Source of the DNA: Viscum album
Lineage: Eukaryota; Streptophyta; Magnoliopsida; Santalales; Viscaceae
Length of the DNA: 64,000 bases
Reading direction: 5' to 3'
Assembly: GCA_963277665.1 (NCBI GenBank)
Contig: OY728152.1
Location: 1,186,446,357-1,186,510,356 of the forward strand
Below are positions 47,767 to 61,200 of this stretch, one piece after another. The position numbers and the translations under genes were made by a program. Position 1 is the stretch's first letter; the number at the start of each line of letters is the position of its first letter. A model generated the notes under the pieces. The model saw only the letters and a program-made list of their open reading frames with translations. It searched no databases and was not told where the DNA came from.

Positions 47767-48900
47767 TGTATCATCACTACCAAAACCACCATATCTGATT
47801 CAGAATTCTATATGACCACATGCGCCCCTCCTCATATGTAAGAGGTTGATGACTAGTAGCAAGGGTCTCAGGTGAATCCTTGGGGATACTATAACATATG
47901 TATCATGTTATTGGATTGATAAAAATGAATTAATCAAATAACAAACAATAAATGTTAATGAGAAAAAAAATAATGAAATACATATAATAAATCCCAATGA
48001 GGTAATCTTGTTCAATATATAATGTCACAGATAAATAAAAGATAAATGTATATAAAAAAGAATTTGTGGGGTAACCAGTGGTATTTTCTTATCTAATCTA
48101 GTTGAAAAATCCACCATTCAACCACCCACCATAGTGTCCCTTCCCTTCACAGGATCATTGGTGATGAAATCAAGAGGAGAAACAAAATACCTAAGTAGGA
48201 TGTGGGTATATCACTTATTAGGGAACAACCAATATTTCCTTACCATTGGTGCACAATATATATTAATGTTTATATCTTGATATAATAAAATTCTCTGAAA
48301 ACATACATATGTTGAGTCATCATGCACTGACCAACACACCACAAAGCATGTCCCCACTTTCATGGACTCATTGATGTTAAAAATTTCATGATAAAAAACA
48401 TCTCCATCAGGGTCACATATCACACCCCACCCTTTCGGTGGTTCTGACAGGAACATCAGACATTCTCTAGGCTTAATATTTGTTTTCTTATCTAATTAAA
48501 AACCAATGACATATGGCCAAAGGAAGTCATGAACAATATATTTCAGGAAGACACTATGGTTTACCCTCCACATGGTAAGCCACATCCTCCATTAATGACA
48601 TTAGTATAGCATCAGGAAGGTTAGCCAGACACCGGACTACATAACATATACCCTCAAGGCTCAGCCTATATATCCCAGTATCTTCTAGCGAGACACTTTT
48701 ATTTCCCCTCTATAGGGGTAGAAACCCATGCCATTAATGGCGTTTGGACCATGTCAGGTTGGGTAACAGGCCATTGAGCCACATACATCCCAACCTCAAG
48801 GCTCCACCTGAGTATCACACTACCTACAACACAATTCCATAGGCGACACAACACATAAACTATAAGTCTCATAGAAAGGAATGATAAGGAAGACTATGAT
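47767..48900 (-). repeat. LTR-like fragment related to A/B-type LTRs
   Basis: The segment around 47815-47880 (CATATGTAAGAGGTTGATGACTAGTAGCAAGGG followed by TCTCAGG) aligns with the inner LTR end of element B near 12776-12825 (AAATGCTAGAGGATGCTGACTAG), and TGTATCATCA at 47767 would be the LTR edge. The following kilobase to about 48900 is GC-richer than its surroundings and has LTR-like noncoding texture. No PBS or coding region adjoins it, so it may be a solo LTR or fragment. An 81-codon minus frame at 48456-48211 has no known motif. Confidence 0.4.
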
Positions 48901-49234
48901 CAATGAAAGGTTAATCACACAAAATTACTACCTTTTCTACTCACACAAACACATATAATACATTACAAGAATCGGTTTATCCAATAAAAAATCACATCAT
49001 GATAACATCATATATACATGGACCAAAATGGATAGAATCATCGTACCTCAAAATTCATTGATATCTAAAGAAAATGATAAACTAGTTATGATCCCACTTT
49101 GAAGAGTTTATATCAAAAAATTCTACAATTCAATGCTTGTTGTTCTTCAAGGGTTCCTAGAACCAACACTAGTTGTTTTATTTCAAAAAGAAATAATATT
49201 TCATAAGCAATAACAAATTCTCCCTCCAGGATAA

Positions 49235-50290
49235 ATTTCATAAATTATACTTTTATAAATATATTTTTGATATTTTCTGATAAATTATCCTTTTATATTT
49301 ATATTTTGGCTATTTCAAATAAAATTTCATTTAATATTTATTTATTGATATTATCACAAAAATTGTGATTTTATAATTATATTTTTATAATTTTTAATAA
49401 ATTTTCTATTTATAAGAATTTTTTGATACTTGATCACATTTTATTATTTTATTATGTTTTGAAAATTTCTCATAAATTGTCAATTTATAATTGTATTTTA
49501 ATTTTTTTTCATAAATTTTTAAATTTATAAATATATTTTGATAATTTTTTTCATATTATACTTCAATAGTTATATTTATATAGTTTTTATTAAATTCCCC
49601 TTTTATAATTATATTTTAATAATTTATCATAAATTATCCTTTTATAATTATCTTATTATAATTTTAAATAAATAATCATATTTTTAAAATCATAATTATC
49701 ATTTGATAATATTTAATAATTATTCCTCAATAAGAGAAAACAATTATAATATATATATATATATATATATATTATGTAATTATCCCTTGATAAAACCATT
49801 CAATAATCCATTGATAATTTAAGAATTATTATTTGACAATTTTTGCAGAGATTATGCATGATAATTCCACATTTTTTCTTTTATTTGTTTTGATAAATTG
49901 TCCATTAATAAATAATTGAAATTATAATATAATAAATATAACAATTATCATATTCAAATATACCAAATTATTCTATAAAATATTTCATAATCTTGTCCTT
50001 TGATAATTACCTTATAATTATCCTTTAATAATTTGTGTGAAATTATTTTTGATAATTCCATAAAATTAGAATTTTTTATTCAATATAATTATCTCTTTAT
50101 AATTCTTCATAATTATATTTTTTTTAACATAATTTAAAATTTATCATTAGATAATCTGGTGGAATTATATTTGATAATTTATTTAAATTATCATTTGATA
50201 ACTCTTCATTATTAAATTTTTATTATTTAAAGAAATTATCATGTGATTATTTTTTTATATTTATCATCCAACTAATTTCTATGATTTAAC
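49235..50290. repeat. AT-rich array with period near 38 bp
   Basis: About 1 kb of diverged repeats built from TTTTATAATTATATTTT, then a GATAATTT-like word, then CATAAATTATCC. Clear units lie between 49235 and 49680; from 49680 to 50290 the pattern continues more loosely as TTATCNTTTGATAATT. Unit lengths range from roughly 35 to 40 bases. A TA microsatellite interrupts at 49747-49772. No coding potential. Confidence 0.6.
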
Positions 50291-51122
50291 CTGTGATAAT
50301 TTAAAAATTATCATGGTAAAATAAAATCATTCATTTTTTTCATTGATTTCTATTATTTTTTCAGAATTTATCCATAAAAATGGAATTAAATTAATAATTA
50401 AAAGATAGTAATGAATGATAGAACCAACACAAAGATGGAGGTGTTTGGAATTCCCTAAATAGATGAATAATCGGTCCAAATCACTCATGGAATGGAAATA
50501 TTAGATTGGAGAAGGTGTCTGAATCGTATGAAAAGGGGTTTTGGGATCACTAGGAATAAACACAAATTATAAGAACGTAATCTAAATTGTTCATCTATAT
50601 GAAAAACATAACCCAAGTTTTCAACATTTGATGAACTTAAATACCAAATTTCATCCATTAGTGAATGGAAAAGCCAATGCGTATTCATTTATCTCTTTTA
50701 AATAAGCTGGTACTGATTTTTAATTCATTAAGAACTCATTAAAATGAAGAGTTCAAATCCTTCTGAAATCATAAAAAATACATGTATAGGGGAAGAAGAC
50801 ACCTCAAAAATATTCTTTTCAATTTAATATTTCATAAATTATAATTTATCATTACATTAAAAAATTAATTTTTTTAATTAAAAAATAAATAACACAAAAC
50901 ACTAATTTTGTATTGATTTTAATCCCTATCTAGGGTAAACACTACATTTTGGAATTAACAGCGATCTATTATTTCTCAATTGATACAATGTTTGGGAGAT
51001 TTTAATTAATTATAATTTAAAAAAAGATTAAATAATTAATTAAAGAGAAAAAATTTTATTTTCTAAAGTGATGTATCCAATCTTCTAACACATACATTTT
51101 ATATACCCCTTTAAGTGTATAT
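50291..51122. other. AT-rich flank, no gene seen
   Basis: AT-rich unique-looking sequence up to the LTR of element E. One 67-codon minus frame (50688-50485) lacks any motif. Confidence 0.6.
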
Positions 51123-52216
51123 TGTAACACCCTAGGATTTTGGGAAAAATTAATTTTAAATAAATTAAAATTTTTGATATTTTTTCATTTCATGTGACTA
51201 TGAAAATAATTCTATATATAAAATAATAAAAACATTCCATTCACACACAATAACAATTGGGCATTCTCTATAAGCAATACCAAAATGGCTTGTCCTCTAA
51301 GCAACACAGACATGGCATACGATGCGTTCAATAATATTTTTCAATGAAAAATATTTATATTTATATATATATAATTAATTAACAAAGAGAATTAAATCAT
51401 AGTAATTAGTGATAGTTATAGTAATTATACTAACTACATTCCAAATATTTTTCATAATTTCTTTATATAAATAAAACTTATTGATAATGAAGAATATAAT
51501 TTTGGTAGAGTCCTTCTATGTTTAAAAACATAAATTTCTAGAATGAAGCACATTTAAAATTTAAAGTAATTTTTATACACATTTAGAATTTTATTTGGAT
51601 AAGGTAAACTTCTTTTTTGAATTCAGAACATCATAATTATCACAGGGTTAGTTTTTGGGTTTTTTTAGAAACATTATTTTATGATAAATAGTGAAAAATA
51701 ATGTTTTTTGGTTAAAATTATTATTTTTTAAATATTTATTAATGATCAATGATATTTTAAATTTGCTTGAAGGACACATTATACAAATATTACACCTATT
51801 AATATAAAATAATTCCGTATAATAAATTTAACATTGAGACTAAATATAAAATAATAACAATATTATGAAATATTTCATACTTTAAAAACCCATTATTTCA
51901 TCCCATATGCAGGATTAGAAATATTCATAAATTAAAAACATATCTGAATTGAAATTAAAGAAATATTATATACACTATTTTACTCAGTGTTATATTTATA
52001 GTCTAATAAGACCATGTTAATTTGGGACAAAAATGATTATCAAAAGTGATAAAATTGAATCACATCAATTAAGGAAAAATTAATCTTAATTTGGGGATAA
52101 AACATAATAATATAGTCCCAAAGAAATTTTTTTAGTTTGGTCTATATTTTGATAGTTAAGATCATGTGCACACTAACCATGTTTCTAGAAATTCCAAATG
52201 AGACCTTTTCCATCCC

Positions 52217-52224
52217 TATAAAAG
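52217..52224 (+). promoter_or_regulatory. TATA box in 5' LTR of element E
   Basis: TATAAAAG, preceded by CATCCC and followed about 30 bp later by CACATTCCTCAC, a plausible start region. The same box survives in the 3' LTR at 59429-59436 although the surrounding sequence has diverged. U3 would then be about 1.1 kb. Confidence 0.65.
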
Positions 52225-54959
52225 TCCACCACATCTACACATTCCTCACACCTCTCAAAGATTTTATGTTCTTCCATTATCTACCAATGTAGCCTCCCTA
52301 AAATCCTCCCTTCAACATCGAGGCAACCCTTTATGCATAAATCTTCTCAAGGAAACCTTTTTTCACAAACCAAAAGTAGTTACATGTTGAAGAGGTGACA
52401 TTTTCTCTCTAGATTCTTTTCATTATACCCATTCATCACCCCTCCACTATATTTATTCCATTATTTTGTAAAAAAAACTAGTATCCAATATATACTAAAA
52501 TCGTTTTTGAATATTTTCTACCTACACCTACAAACACATCCATCTAATGGATATTGATCATTATGTTTCTATGTAGGATGAACTATTATCTCACCAAATG
52601 AGGATTATTCATTTTTCCTTTATAACAAAAAATAGTGGCCATTATGATTGAAAATAAATTTATATATGTCATGTATTTTATTTTCTATGTATTTATTATT
52701 ATTTTATTACCATACACGTATCATTAAATTCTATTTTTTTATAATACAATAATCTCGTTTTTGGAAGTGTGCACTACCTCCACCTCAAAGCAATGTGATT
52801 CATTCACACTCCACATGGAATGTATTAAGGATGGGTTAAATGAAATTATATGATATATATGATATATTCCATATACTGGAATTTTTATTTATATATATAT
52901 ACATACATGTATTTACTTATTTCAATTACTTACATTTTTTCAATATGACAACAAAGACGGAAACGACGTTAATGTGTACGTACAGTATACCGTATCCATG
53001 AAAGGAGTATTCCATTTGATTATTATTTATGATATAAATAATTATAATATACTTTTATATTATATAACTAATATGTATATCTTGTTATATAATCCAAAAT
53101 CATGATATATGTATAGAGTCAATATAACAAATTAACACACATGCGAAGAACAACGAAAATAATACCCGATGTGAAACCATAACATGGGATCATAAACAAG
53201 TGGGTAATATATGGTCATAATCAAACAATATATGATAATATATATTGAAATATTCTTATATTAAATATATATAATAAACTTGTATTTTCTATATCGTAAT
53301 CATGTACAACTACAGAGAGATTCACGACATAAGGTAAAAGGATTTCATCTCATCATAAATTTCTATGAGATACATGTTATGTTCACCACTCATTTTTTGT
53401 GGTGTATGTTGTAACTTTTAATGTAATACATGTATCTTAAAATTAAATTACTCGGTATTAATATTTCTATATTATGTCCATTCTTACATGGGGTTTTATT
53501 TTCAGATGTTACCGTATTGGTAAAATGTTTTGTCACAATTTTCCATCATTGATAATCATGTTTTGTTATGAACCTAATATCATTTTTGAGGTGCACATAT
53601 TTCAATTTTTTCCTTCAATTTACTGAATATAAATATTTTCATGTTATTTTATGCTTCCTGAAATTTAACTTTCTAACATTGAGTGTATAAACCCATGATA
53701 CCATGTTACAATAGATTGTTTAGAAAATCTAATTGATTTTCAGGAATGTTTTTATTCATAACCCCATTGATGAAATATTATGATCCATATCTCAATAATA
53801 TTCTTTAGATTACATTACCTCAATTATTTAATTTTATAATCATGTAATGGTGCCATATTCTACTCTTTGGTACAAAATATTGTTAAGAAAGTGTTTTTTG
53901 GAATCCCTGACATTACCCATTCATCGGTCGGAAATCTAGGTTTTCTAAAAAGGGATTTCATGTATATTAATCCATTATAAAGTGATATATAAAATGAATT
54001 TTTACCCTTATTGTATCTTACTAATAAATTAAATTTAATATTAATTGAACATTATTAAAAATACACATTTCTAACACTTTTTAACTTTCAAAAGGAAGTT
54101 ATGTTGACCTCGTACGACATGTATGAATTTACTTGTCATCATTTCTTCGAGGATCCATTTTCATTTTTAATAGATAACCATTATGATTTTTTTTAAAATA
54201 TATTTCTTATAAAAATTTCTTTCAAAATGTTTTAATGAGTTTTTATAAGGTTTTATGATAAATTGTTTTCAAAAAAAATTCTAGATTATTTTAACCGTTA
54301 TCATGTTCAATGGTTTTTAAACCAGTTTTAAGGTTCCTTTAAATTTTTTCCATGCGATCTATAATAATAATGTTTTAATGGAATTTAAGACATATATTAT
54401 ACGTTTTCATGGAAATATCTTTTCAAAATGATATGAAGTCTTGTATATAAGTAATGAAATATATTTTCCATGAAAAATGTTTTCAAATAATTTTATTTTA
54501 CGAAAATAATTTTACAAAGAAAAATGGATATGATCATCAAGGAATTTTTTAGATGTTCATTCAAAAAAATTTCTCATCTAATATGAAATCCATTATTGTT
54601 ACTCATTACATTATAGGGAAATTATTCAATTTTTACACTTATAATCAATCATTGAATTGATTATATTTTGATGGAATGATGTTATAAAACCCATTTCTCA
54701 TTCATTGGTTATATGTTTTTGATAATTGGTTATGTTTATGATGAAATTATTATGAAACCTATCTATTTACACCAGTTATTATATGTTTACAAGTTTATGG
54801 AAACTATTTCATTTGGTGGGTTTTGATATGTTTAGTTATGATATTTTTTAATATTTTTGTTGGACTTTATTATGTGTTGGGTGGGACCTTTATAACCCTA
54901 TAATGCATTGGGTAGAGTTGTAAATCCCTTGAGATATACTAACATGGTCTTTTGAGTGA

Positions 54960-55090
54960 TCCTTGGAAACTATGATGGCCATGGGAGTGAACTATGACTT
55001 CTAAAATTGTATGAGGAGTGAAATCATGATACATTGATGGCCATGGGATTGAACCACGACTACTATGATTCTATGTGGTTTGAACCCATA
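54960..55090. repeat. GATGGCCATGGGAGTGAA tandem repeat, 5' LTR of E
   Basis: Four or so units of 30-35 bp with ATGGCCATGGGAGTGAACTA, TATGAGGAGTGAAATCATGA and ATGGCCATGGGATTGAACCA. The same group occurs in the 3' LTR at about 62025-62155, so it belonged to the original LTR. Confidence 0.65.
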
Positions 55091-55626
55091 TTTCTAATAT
55101 TGTCTTGAAATAAATGCCTTGGCTATTATAAAATCATTATTTTTATATGTTTTTGCCACAATTCTACATCTTACTCATATGTTATTCTTTTTATCTTATT
55201 TTGTTAACTTCATTTTTATTCGTGTATTATTAACTTCCAATCATTATTCATTGATTAATGTATATGATATTTAATATTAAAGGTATTATATTATATTTTC
55301 ATGATCACATTATCAAACACTTATTCTCATGTTTAAGATTACAGTTGTCCCTTTATTACACGTATTGAGAATTTTATCTCACCACTTTTTATGTTTCCTT
55401 ACCCATGTAGTGAAGATATGTATTATGATGATGTGTCTTAGAATGGTTCATGTCAAGAATATCTTAGTGGGTGATAATGTAACATTCATATGTATTAGTG
55501 TTTATGTTTCCATGTTTCCAAATGAATTATACACAATATGGTATCTGGGAATCTATCTGTAAAATATTTATGTATTCATCATATGTTATGTGATGTTAAC
55601 ATTTTAAAATTGAGGGTCGTTATAGA

Positions 55627-55637
55627 TGGTTTCAGAG
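55627..55637 (+). other. Primer binding site of element E
   Basis: TGGTTTCAGAG, one base different from the TGGTATCAGAG core for initiator-Met tRNA, two bases after the LTR end. Fixes orientation as plus. Confidence 0.8.
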
Positions 55638-56149
55638 AAAATATATAGTTAAACTTATTGGAATCTAGGATGATGAAACATTATTCGGATACAACAGTAT
55701 ATATGTATGGATATTTATAGGGATGTCTCTAAGGATGTGTATAAAGTTGGGCTAACATATAGGAAAATGTCCTGTAATTTTGGTAATGGGTATAGCGAGT
55801 GGTTTCCAATAAATACATCAATGTCATAATATAAAAAGTTTATATGGTTCTAGAATAGATGTACCATGGGGTAAAAACTCCAACATGTTTTTACGGGATT
55901 TACTCGGGTTAATCTGGTACACAAAAAGGTTCCTTACTACACACATGGATTAACAGTCCCGAGGAATATGCATTGTGAATTAAAAAAAACGTAAAAACCA
56001 TCATGAAAAATTCAGATATACTATTTATATTAATAAACATGGATAAAGGAAATTTTTCAAATATTATAGAAGGTTTTAGTATTTATATATCTTATAAGTA
56101 ATTATTCTCATGGTTATGTGGTCTTTTTATCTGATAAGTAATACTCACA

Positions 56150-56500
56150 ATATGCATCTAGGTTTAGTCAATGGTGGTAAACTGAAGGAACTGGATTAAT
56201 GATCAATTTGGAGGATGATTTTCTAATGAGCTATTAAGTGGAATGATTACTGGATTGAATGATGTTGCCATCATGCCTAATTAGTTTTCATGAAACTTGA
56301 TTAATAACATTTACTGTAACCAACTCCCAGACTTAGAAAAGAAGATAAATAAAGTATTTACTGTGATTTCAAGTAATGGATGCCCTAAAGGGAAGATGAT
56401 TTGGATTCTATTATGTCAGGATTGTGGAAAAAATCACCTAAATGAATGTATTAGTGGAACTAGAATGTTTTTTGACTATAGAAAGTATTTAGAAATTTAA
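56150..56500 (+). pseudogene. gag: Gag remnant with zinc knuckle, element E
   Basis: The open frame 56297-56500 (67 codons) contains CQDCGKNHLNEC at 56414-56449, followed by ISGTRMFFDYRK. This matches the cysteine-rich end of plant gypsy gag, where CxxCGxxHxGxC is followed by GTxxCFxCGK; in the second half both cysteines have become aromatic (F and Y), a one-base change each. Upstream near 56165-56180, QWW-stop-TEGTGL resembles the WW motif of gag. Gag packages RNA; here it could not bind zinc in the second knuckle. The start of gag is not visible. Confidence 0.7.
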
Positions 56501-58259
56501 TGTGATTCCTAGTGAAAAATTGATAGTTTGGTGAACAAAATGGAATGTATTCTTTTACTCCCTTATTTTTCATCGAATGTTAAGTGTTTAAAGTGTGTAT
56601 AAAATTGGTATTATGTAACCCAATGTCCCATGAGAAATGTTTCAATAGGGAATCAGTAGGGTGGATTGTGTAACGGTTACACTATGGATGATGATGTTAC
56701 GATGGATGAATCGTGAATGGAAATATGTTTTATTTTTAATATATTAAAGATGATGTAAAAAATATTTAGAAAAGTTAATAACAATGAAATATCCAAGAAT
56801 TGATCAACTTATGTTTTCTCTATGTATTTAAATTTTAATGTTTAATGTTCCCTGTGGACATGTTAGGTGATTTAAAGACAATTGGATGTTTTTACAATGG
56901 AAATGTAACCCTTAATATATTCATTATGAAAATAAAATGTATTACGGTTAAAGATAAGTTTGATATGAATATATAAATTGTACAGTATTGATTACCTTTG
57001 AACTATGTAAGGGCTTGTTTATAGGTGTTTTATACTACCACTAATGATGATTAAAACATTTTCAGATTTATGGAATAGATCCAAGACACTTTGGAATGAT
57101 CAAGGATGCTTGTTTTCCAAATACATTTCTGGCAATTTAAGTTGTTACCATGTTTCAAGAGAATATATGATGAGGGTATTCCAATGTTTTGAATCTGAAA
57201 ATGAAAAAAATAAATTGTGATGTATGAGGGAATCAAATTTAATCTGATTTCATTAGTCGCATTCTAATATTTTGGTTTTTTCATCATTGAAAATTTTTAT
57301 ATGGTAAACTATTCAAGAAAATTTGTGTTTAACTTTGGAGGAAGTATTGCATTGAGTTTGTGTTGAAAACCCTCATTAACAAGATAATTAGTGATTAAAA
57401 ATATTTCAAGGATGTCCATGGTTTATACTTTATTCACATTGTTTTAGAAATGGGCATCCTATATATTGGGAGAAAACCAATCATTTCGGGCAAGGCTATA
57501 GGTTTTGAACCATTGAATAAAAGACGATAATGAATTCATGACTACTACTAGCCTACATGATGCCCCTGTTAATGTATAATTATTGTTTTGAATAAATTTT
57601 TATGATAATCCATTTTCTGTTTATACATTTTATGCCCCTACTGAATACTATTACATTTTGTGTTTATACATGTAGTGTTTTAATAGTAAAATAATTATAC
57701 ATTTTCATTCTTTAATTTGACTTTTCAACCCTTAAAATTGTATTTTAGTGCTTTAGGAAATGAAGTTAATTTAAGGATATTCATTCCATGAGGTAATGGA
57801 TGTATTAGAATCTAATGAAATCCCAACCCAATAATGAATTTTTTTATAGAAATTTATTTAGAATTACTCAAAATTTTGTAAGTGATCAAAAAAATATTGT
57901 ACTAAAACCTTAATTTTCATTGATATAGTTTCCTTTTAAATCATAAAAGATTTATGACATTAACTACCAATAAATTCATATGATAACTCACTTGTTTTTA
58001 TTGATGACTTCAATAACTACTTATAAATATTTACACTTTTCCTCCATGCCAAATCATCACTCCCAACCCATGATCTATTATGTGGAAACCCAGTTAAATG
58101 TTACTTTGGGTTACCGTTGTGGTTCCAAATTTTTGTTTTTAAGGGAGGTTATAACATCCATATTCATGATATGGGTTTCAATGAATTAATATATCATGAA
58201 TTAGTCCACTGATAACCTAGATGAATTTTATTGGTTAAATTCATTTTTAGATAGTAAAA
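56501..58259 (+). other. Internal region of element E downstream of gag, no pol found
   Basis: 1.76 kb between the gag knuckle and the 3' LTR. I looked for protease (DSGA), RT (FxDD) and integrase (SDRDPRF, TDGQSE) in all frames and found none, although these motifs are still readable in the comparably AT-rich element D. Open frames are under 70 codons. The last bases before 58260 (AGATAGTAAAA) are a poor PPT candidate. Confidence 0.6.
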
Positions 58260-61200
58260 TGTAATACCATTACATTTTTTAAATTATCTTTTTGAAATAA
58301 TTAATATTTTTTATATTTTTTCATTCCACATGGTACTATTAATAACTATTTATATAAAATTATATATATTAATACACAAATTAAAACATTCCTTTCATAC
58401 ATAATACTGAATTGTCTTGAACTACACGAAATACTGACATGCCTTGCGCTCCAAGAAAAAGATATTTGGCATACGATGCACAAAAACTTGAGTTTCTATG
58501 ATATTTTCTTATAATTATATATAATTAATTAAATGAGATAACTATAAAATAACATTTAACATAGTTATAGTACTAGTTTTAACTATTTTCCTAGTATTTT
58601 TTATAACTTTTTTATATAAATAAAACATATAGATAATAAAAGATATGATTTTTTGTAAATTTCTTCTATGTTTAAAATTATTTTTTTCCAGAATAAACTG
58701 AATCTAATAATGAATTTAATTTTAGGTGAAATTAGAAATTTAATATGATAAAATACACTTCATTTTTGATTTCATATATCTAATATTATTCTATAGAGAA
58801 TTATTTTTAATTTTATGAGAATATTAATTTTTTGATGAATAGTGAAAAATACTTCATTTAAATTAATAACTACTTTTTTGAATAATTATTTATAAATGAT
58901 AAATGATCTTATAAATATCATTTTTGGTCACATTAGATCAATATCAAATCTATTATTAAAATTTTATTCATTGGATTCAATTTCACTTTGAAACTGAATA
59001 TAAAATCATAACAATATTTTAATCTTTTTCCTACATTAAATCCCCGTTATTTCTTCTCGACTTTGGGATGAGCACTTATTGTAAATTGGATACTTATATG
59101 AATTTAATTTCAATAATCTGACACATAAAATTTTATTTAGAGTAATATTTAGTTTCTAATAATATCATGCTAAGTTTTTACCAAAATGATTTGGAAAAGT
59201 GATTAAAATTTATATCAATAGTTAAGGCCCAATTATGTTTAATTAGGGACTAAAACATTACATTAATGGCCCAACTTACCTCGAAACTTGTCCAACACCA
59301 TTTTTTTTTTGACATTTTTCATATATAAACCATACATTATTGTTTTTGGTTTTTTTATGATTTGTTTTATAAAAAAAGTTCACTCCTAACTTTTTTCTAG
59401 AAATAACAAATGAGTCATTTTCCATCCTTATAAAAGTGCCACGGCATCTACCAATTCTTCATACCTCCCAAAAAATTTTAACATCCATTATACACACAAT
59501 TATCCTCCAAAAATACACCCCTTTACCTTATGTCCTCCATTTTGGATGAATTCTTCTCATTGTATCCTTGTGGCCGAAACCAAATGATGTTACCCAGTGA
59601 AGAGGTAAAGCCTTATATCACGCTCTTTTCCATTATTTCCCTTATTCACCCACCCCCACTCTCTTTATTCCATTATTCAATGACAACACCAGTTTCAAAC
59701 CTACATGATGATGTTTTTATGAAATGTTCATGACCTATATTTACACACACCTCCATCTAATCAATGTTGAACATACTGTTTCTCTTTTCATCAAACCACT
59801 GCCTCACAAAATAATGATTTTCAATTTCTACAATATATCCTATATGATGTCAATTATGGTGGAAAATATTTTTATATATGTCATATATTATATTTAATAT
59901 GTATTTTGGTTTTTTTAATCAATTTTAAATGCACATATATTTACATTTCATTTCTATGATAATCTCGTTTGTAGATCTGTGGACTACTGCCCCCTCAATG
60001 CAATATGATTCATTCACTCACCACATGGAATTTATTAAGGATGGGTTTAATAAACATATATAAAAAATATAATATAAAAATACTATTCGAGGTATGATAT
60101 ATATATATATAAATATATATATACATATTTCATTTACATTCAATCCTTTAACTCGACAATAATGATGGAAACAACATTCATGTGTTCGTAAGACTTACTA
60201 TCTCCTTGAACGGTGTATTCAATTTAATTTTTCCTTATGATATAATTTATTGTAAAAACAATATACTATATATAACCGATATAAGAAAATTGTTCTTTAT
60301 AATATTTATAATAATATTTTATTTGTTATACTTGACTCTTTTACGGGTACAGAGAGAGTCAAGACACAACTATTATTGATTTCCTCACACCTTTAATTTC
60401 AGTGAGACACATTTTATCTTCTCCACTATTTCCATTTTTTGGTATATATACTACCCTTGATTTTATTATATTTATCATATAAATAAATTATGGTTATTCA
60501 TGTGTCCATTTTATAAACCTTCGTACGTTGGTTTTAATTTTTAAAAGTTACCGAATATGTAAAATGTTTTCTCTCAATTTACCTTATTTGAGACTCATGT
60601 TTTCTTATGCACCTAATCACTTTTTCAAGGAGAATATATTTCCATTTTTTAAGATATATCATGAGTCTGTATATATTGATGATATTATATGGTTCATTTG
60701 ATTTAACTTCCATACATGTAAAGTATGAAAATATATGATACCATGTTACATGTGATTATTGACACAGTCTCATGGCTTTTCATGAATGTTTATGATTATG
60801 CTTTATTTAATTAAAATATTATGATCCATATCTCAAGAAAATTCATGATTTTATTTTTAATTTTTTTCTTGATAAAATCATGTATTCTTACCATATTATT
60901 CTCTCTAGTATATATGACAGTCATGAATATATTTTTTGAAAATCCTGACATTACCCTTTCTTTATTCGGATGTCAATGTTTCCTAAAATGGGATTCCAAG
61001 AATAATATAAAATTATCCTATAAGAATTAAATTAAATTATTAACCTATTCTTCATTTACCAATCTATTCAAGGGAATATTCTTTTCACTTTCCATACTAG
61101 GCATTTTTCTAACCCTTTTTACCTTGAAAAATGAATGTTCTTTTGACCTCGTATGAAAGGTACAGATTTACCAGCCATCATTTTTTTGAAGCCCCTTTTC

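Larger units (their letters stand above)
51123..55624 (+). repeat. 5' LTR of element E, 4.5 kb
   Basis: Starts TGTAACACCCTAGG and ends GGGTCGTTATA, forming short inverted ends (TGTAAC against GTTATA; the last CA has become TA). Landmarks shared with the 3' LTR: GGCATACGATGC (51318 and 58479), TATAAAAG (52217 and 59429), CCACATGGAAT.TATTAAGGATGGG (52812 and 60021), GACCTCGTA (54104 and 61146), and the ATGGCCATGGGA repeats (54974 and 62028). The middle part, 54150-54560, is rich in TTTTCAAAA-type words. Open frames such as 55329-55562 are not conserved and are treated as chance. Confidence 0.85.

Noticed and set aside
48211..48456. 81-codon minus ORF with mixed composition
   Set aside because: No recognised domain; lies in the LTR-like fragment and no conserved copy is seen in the related LTRs.
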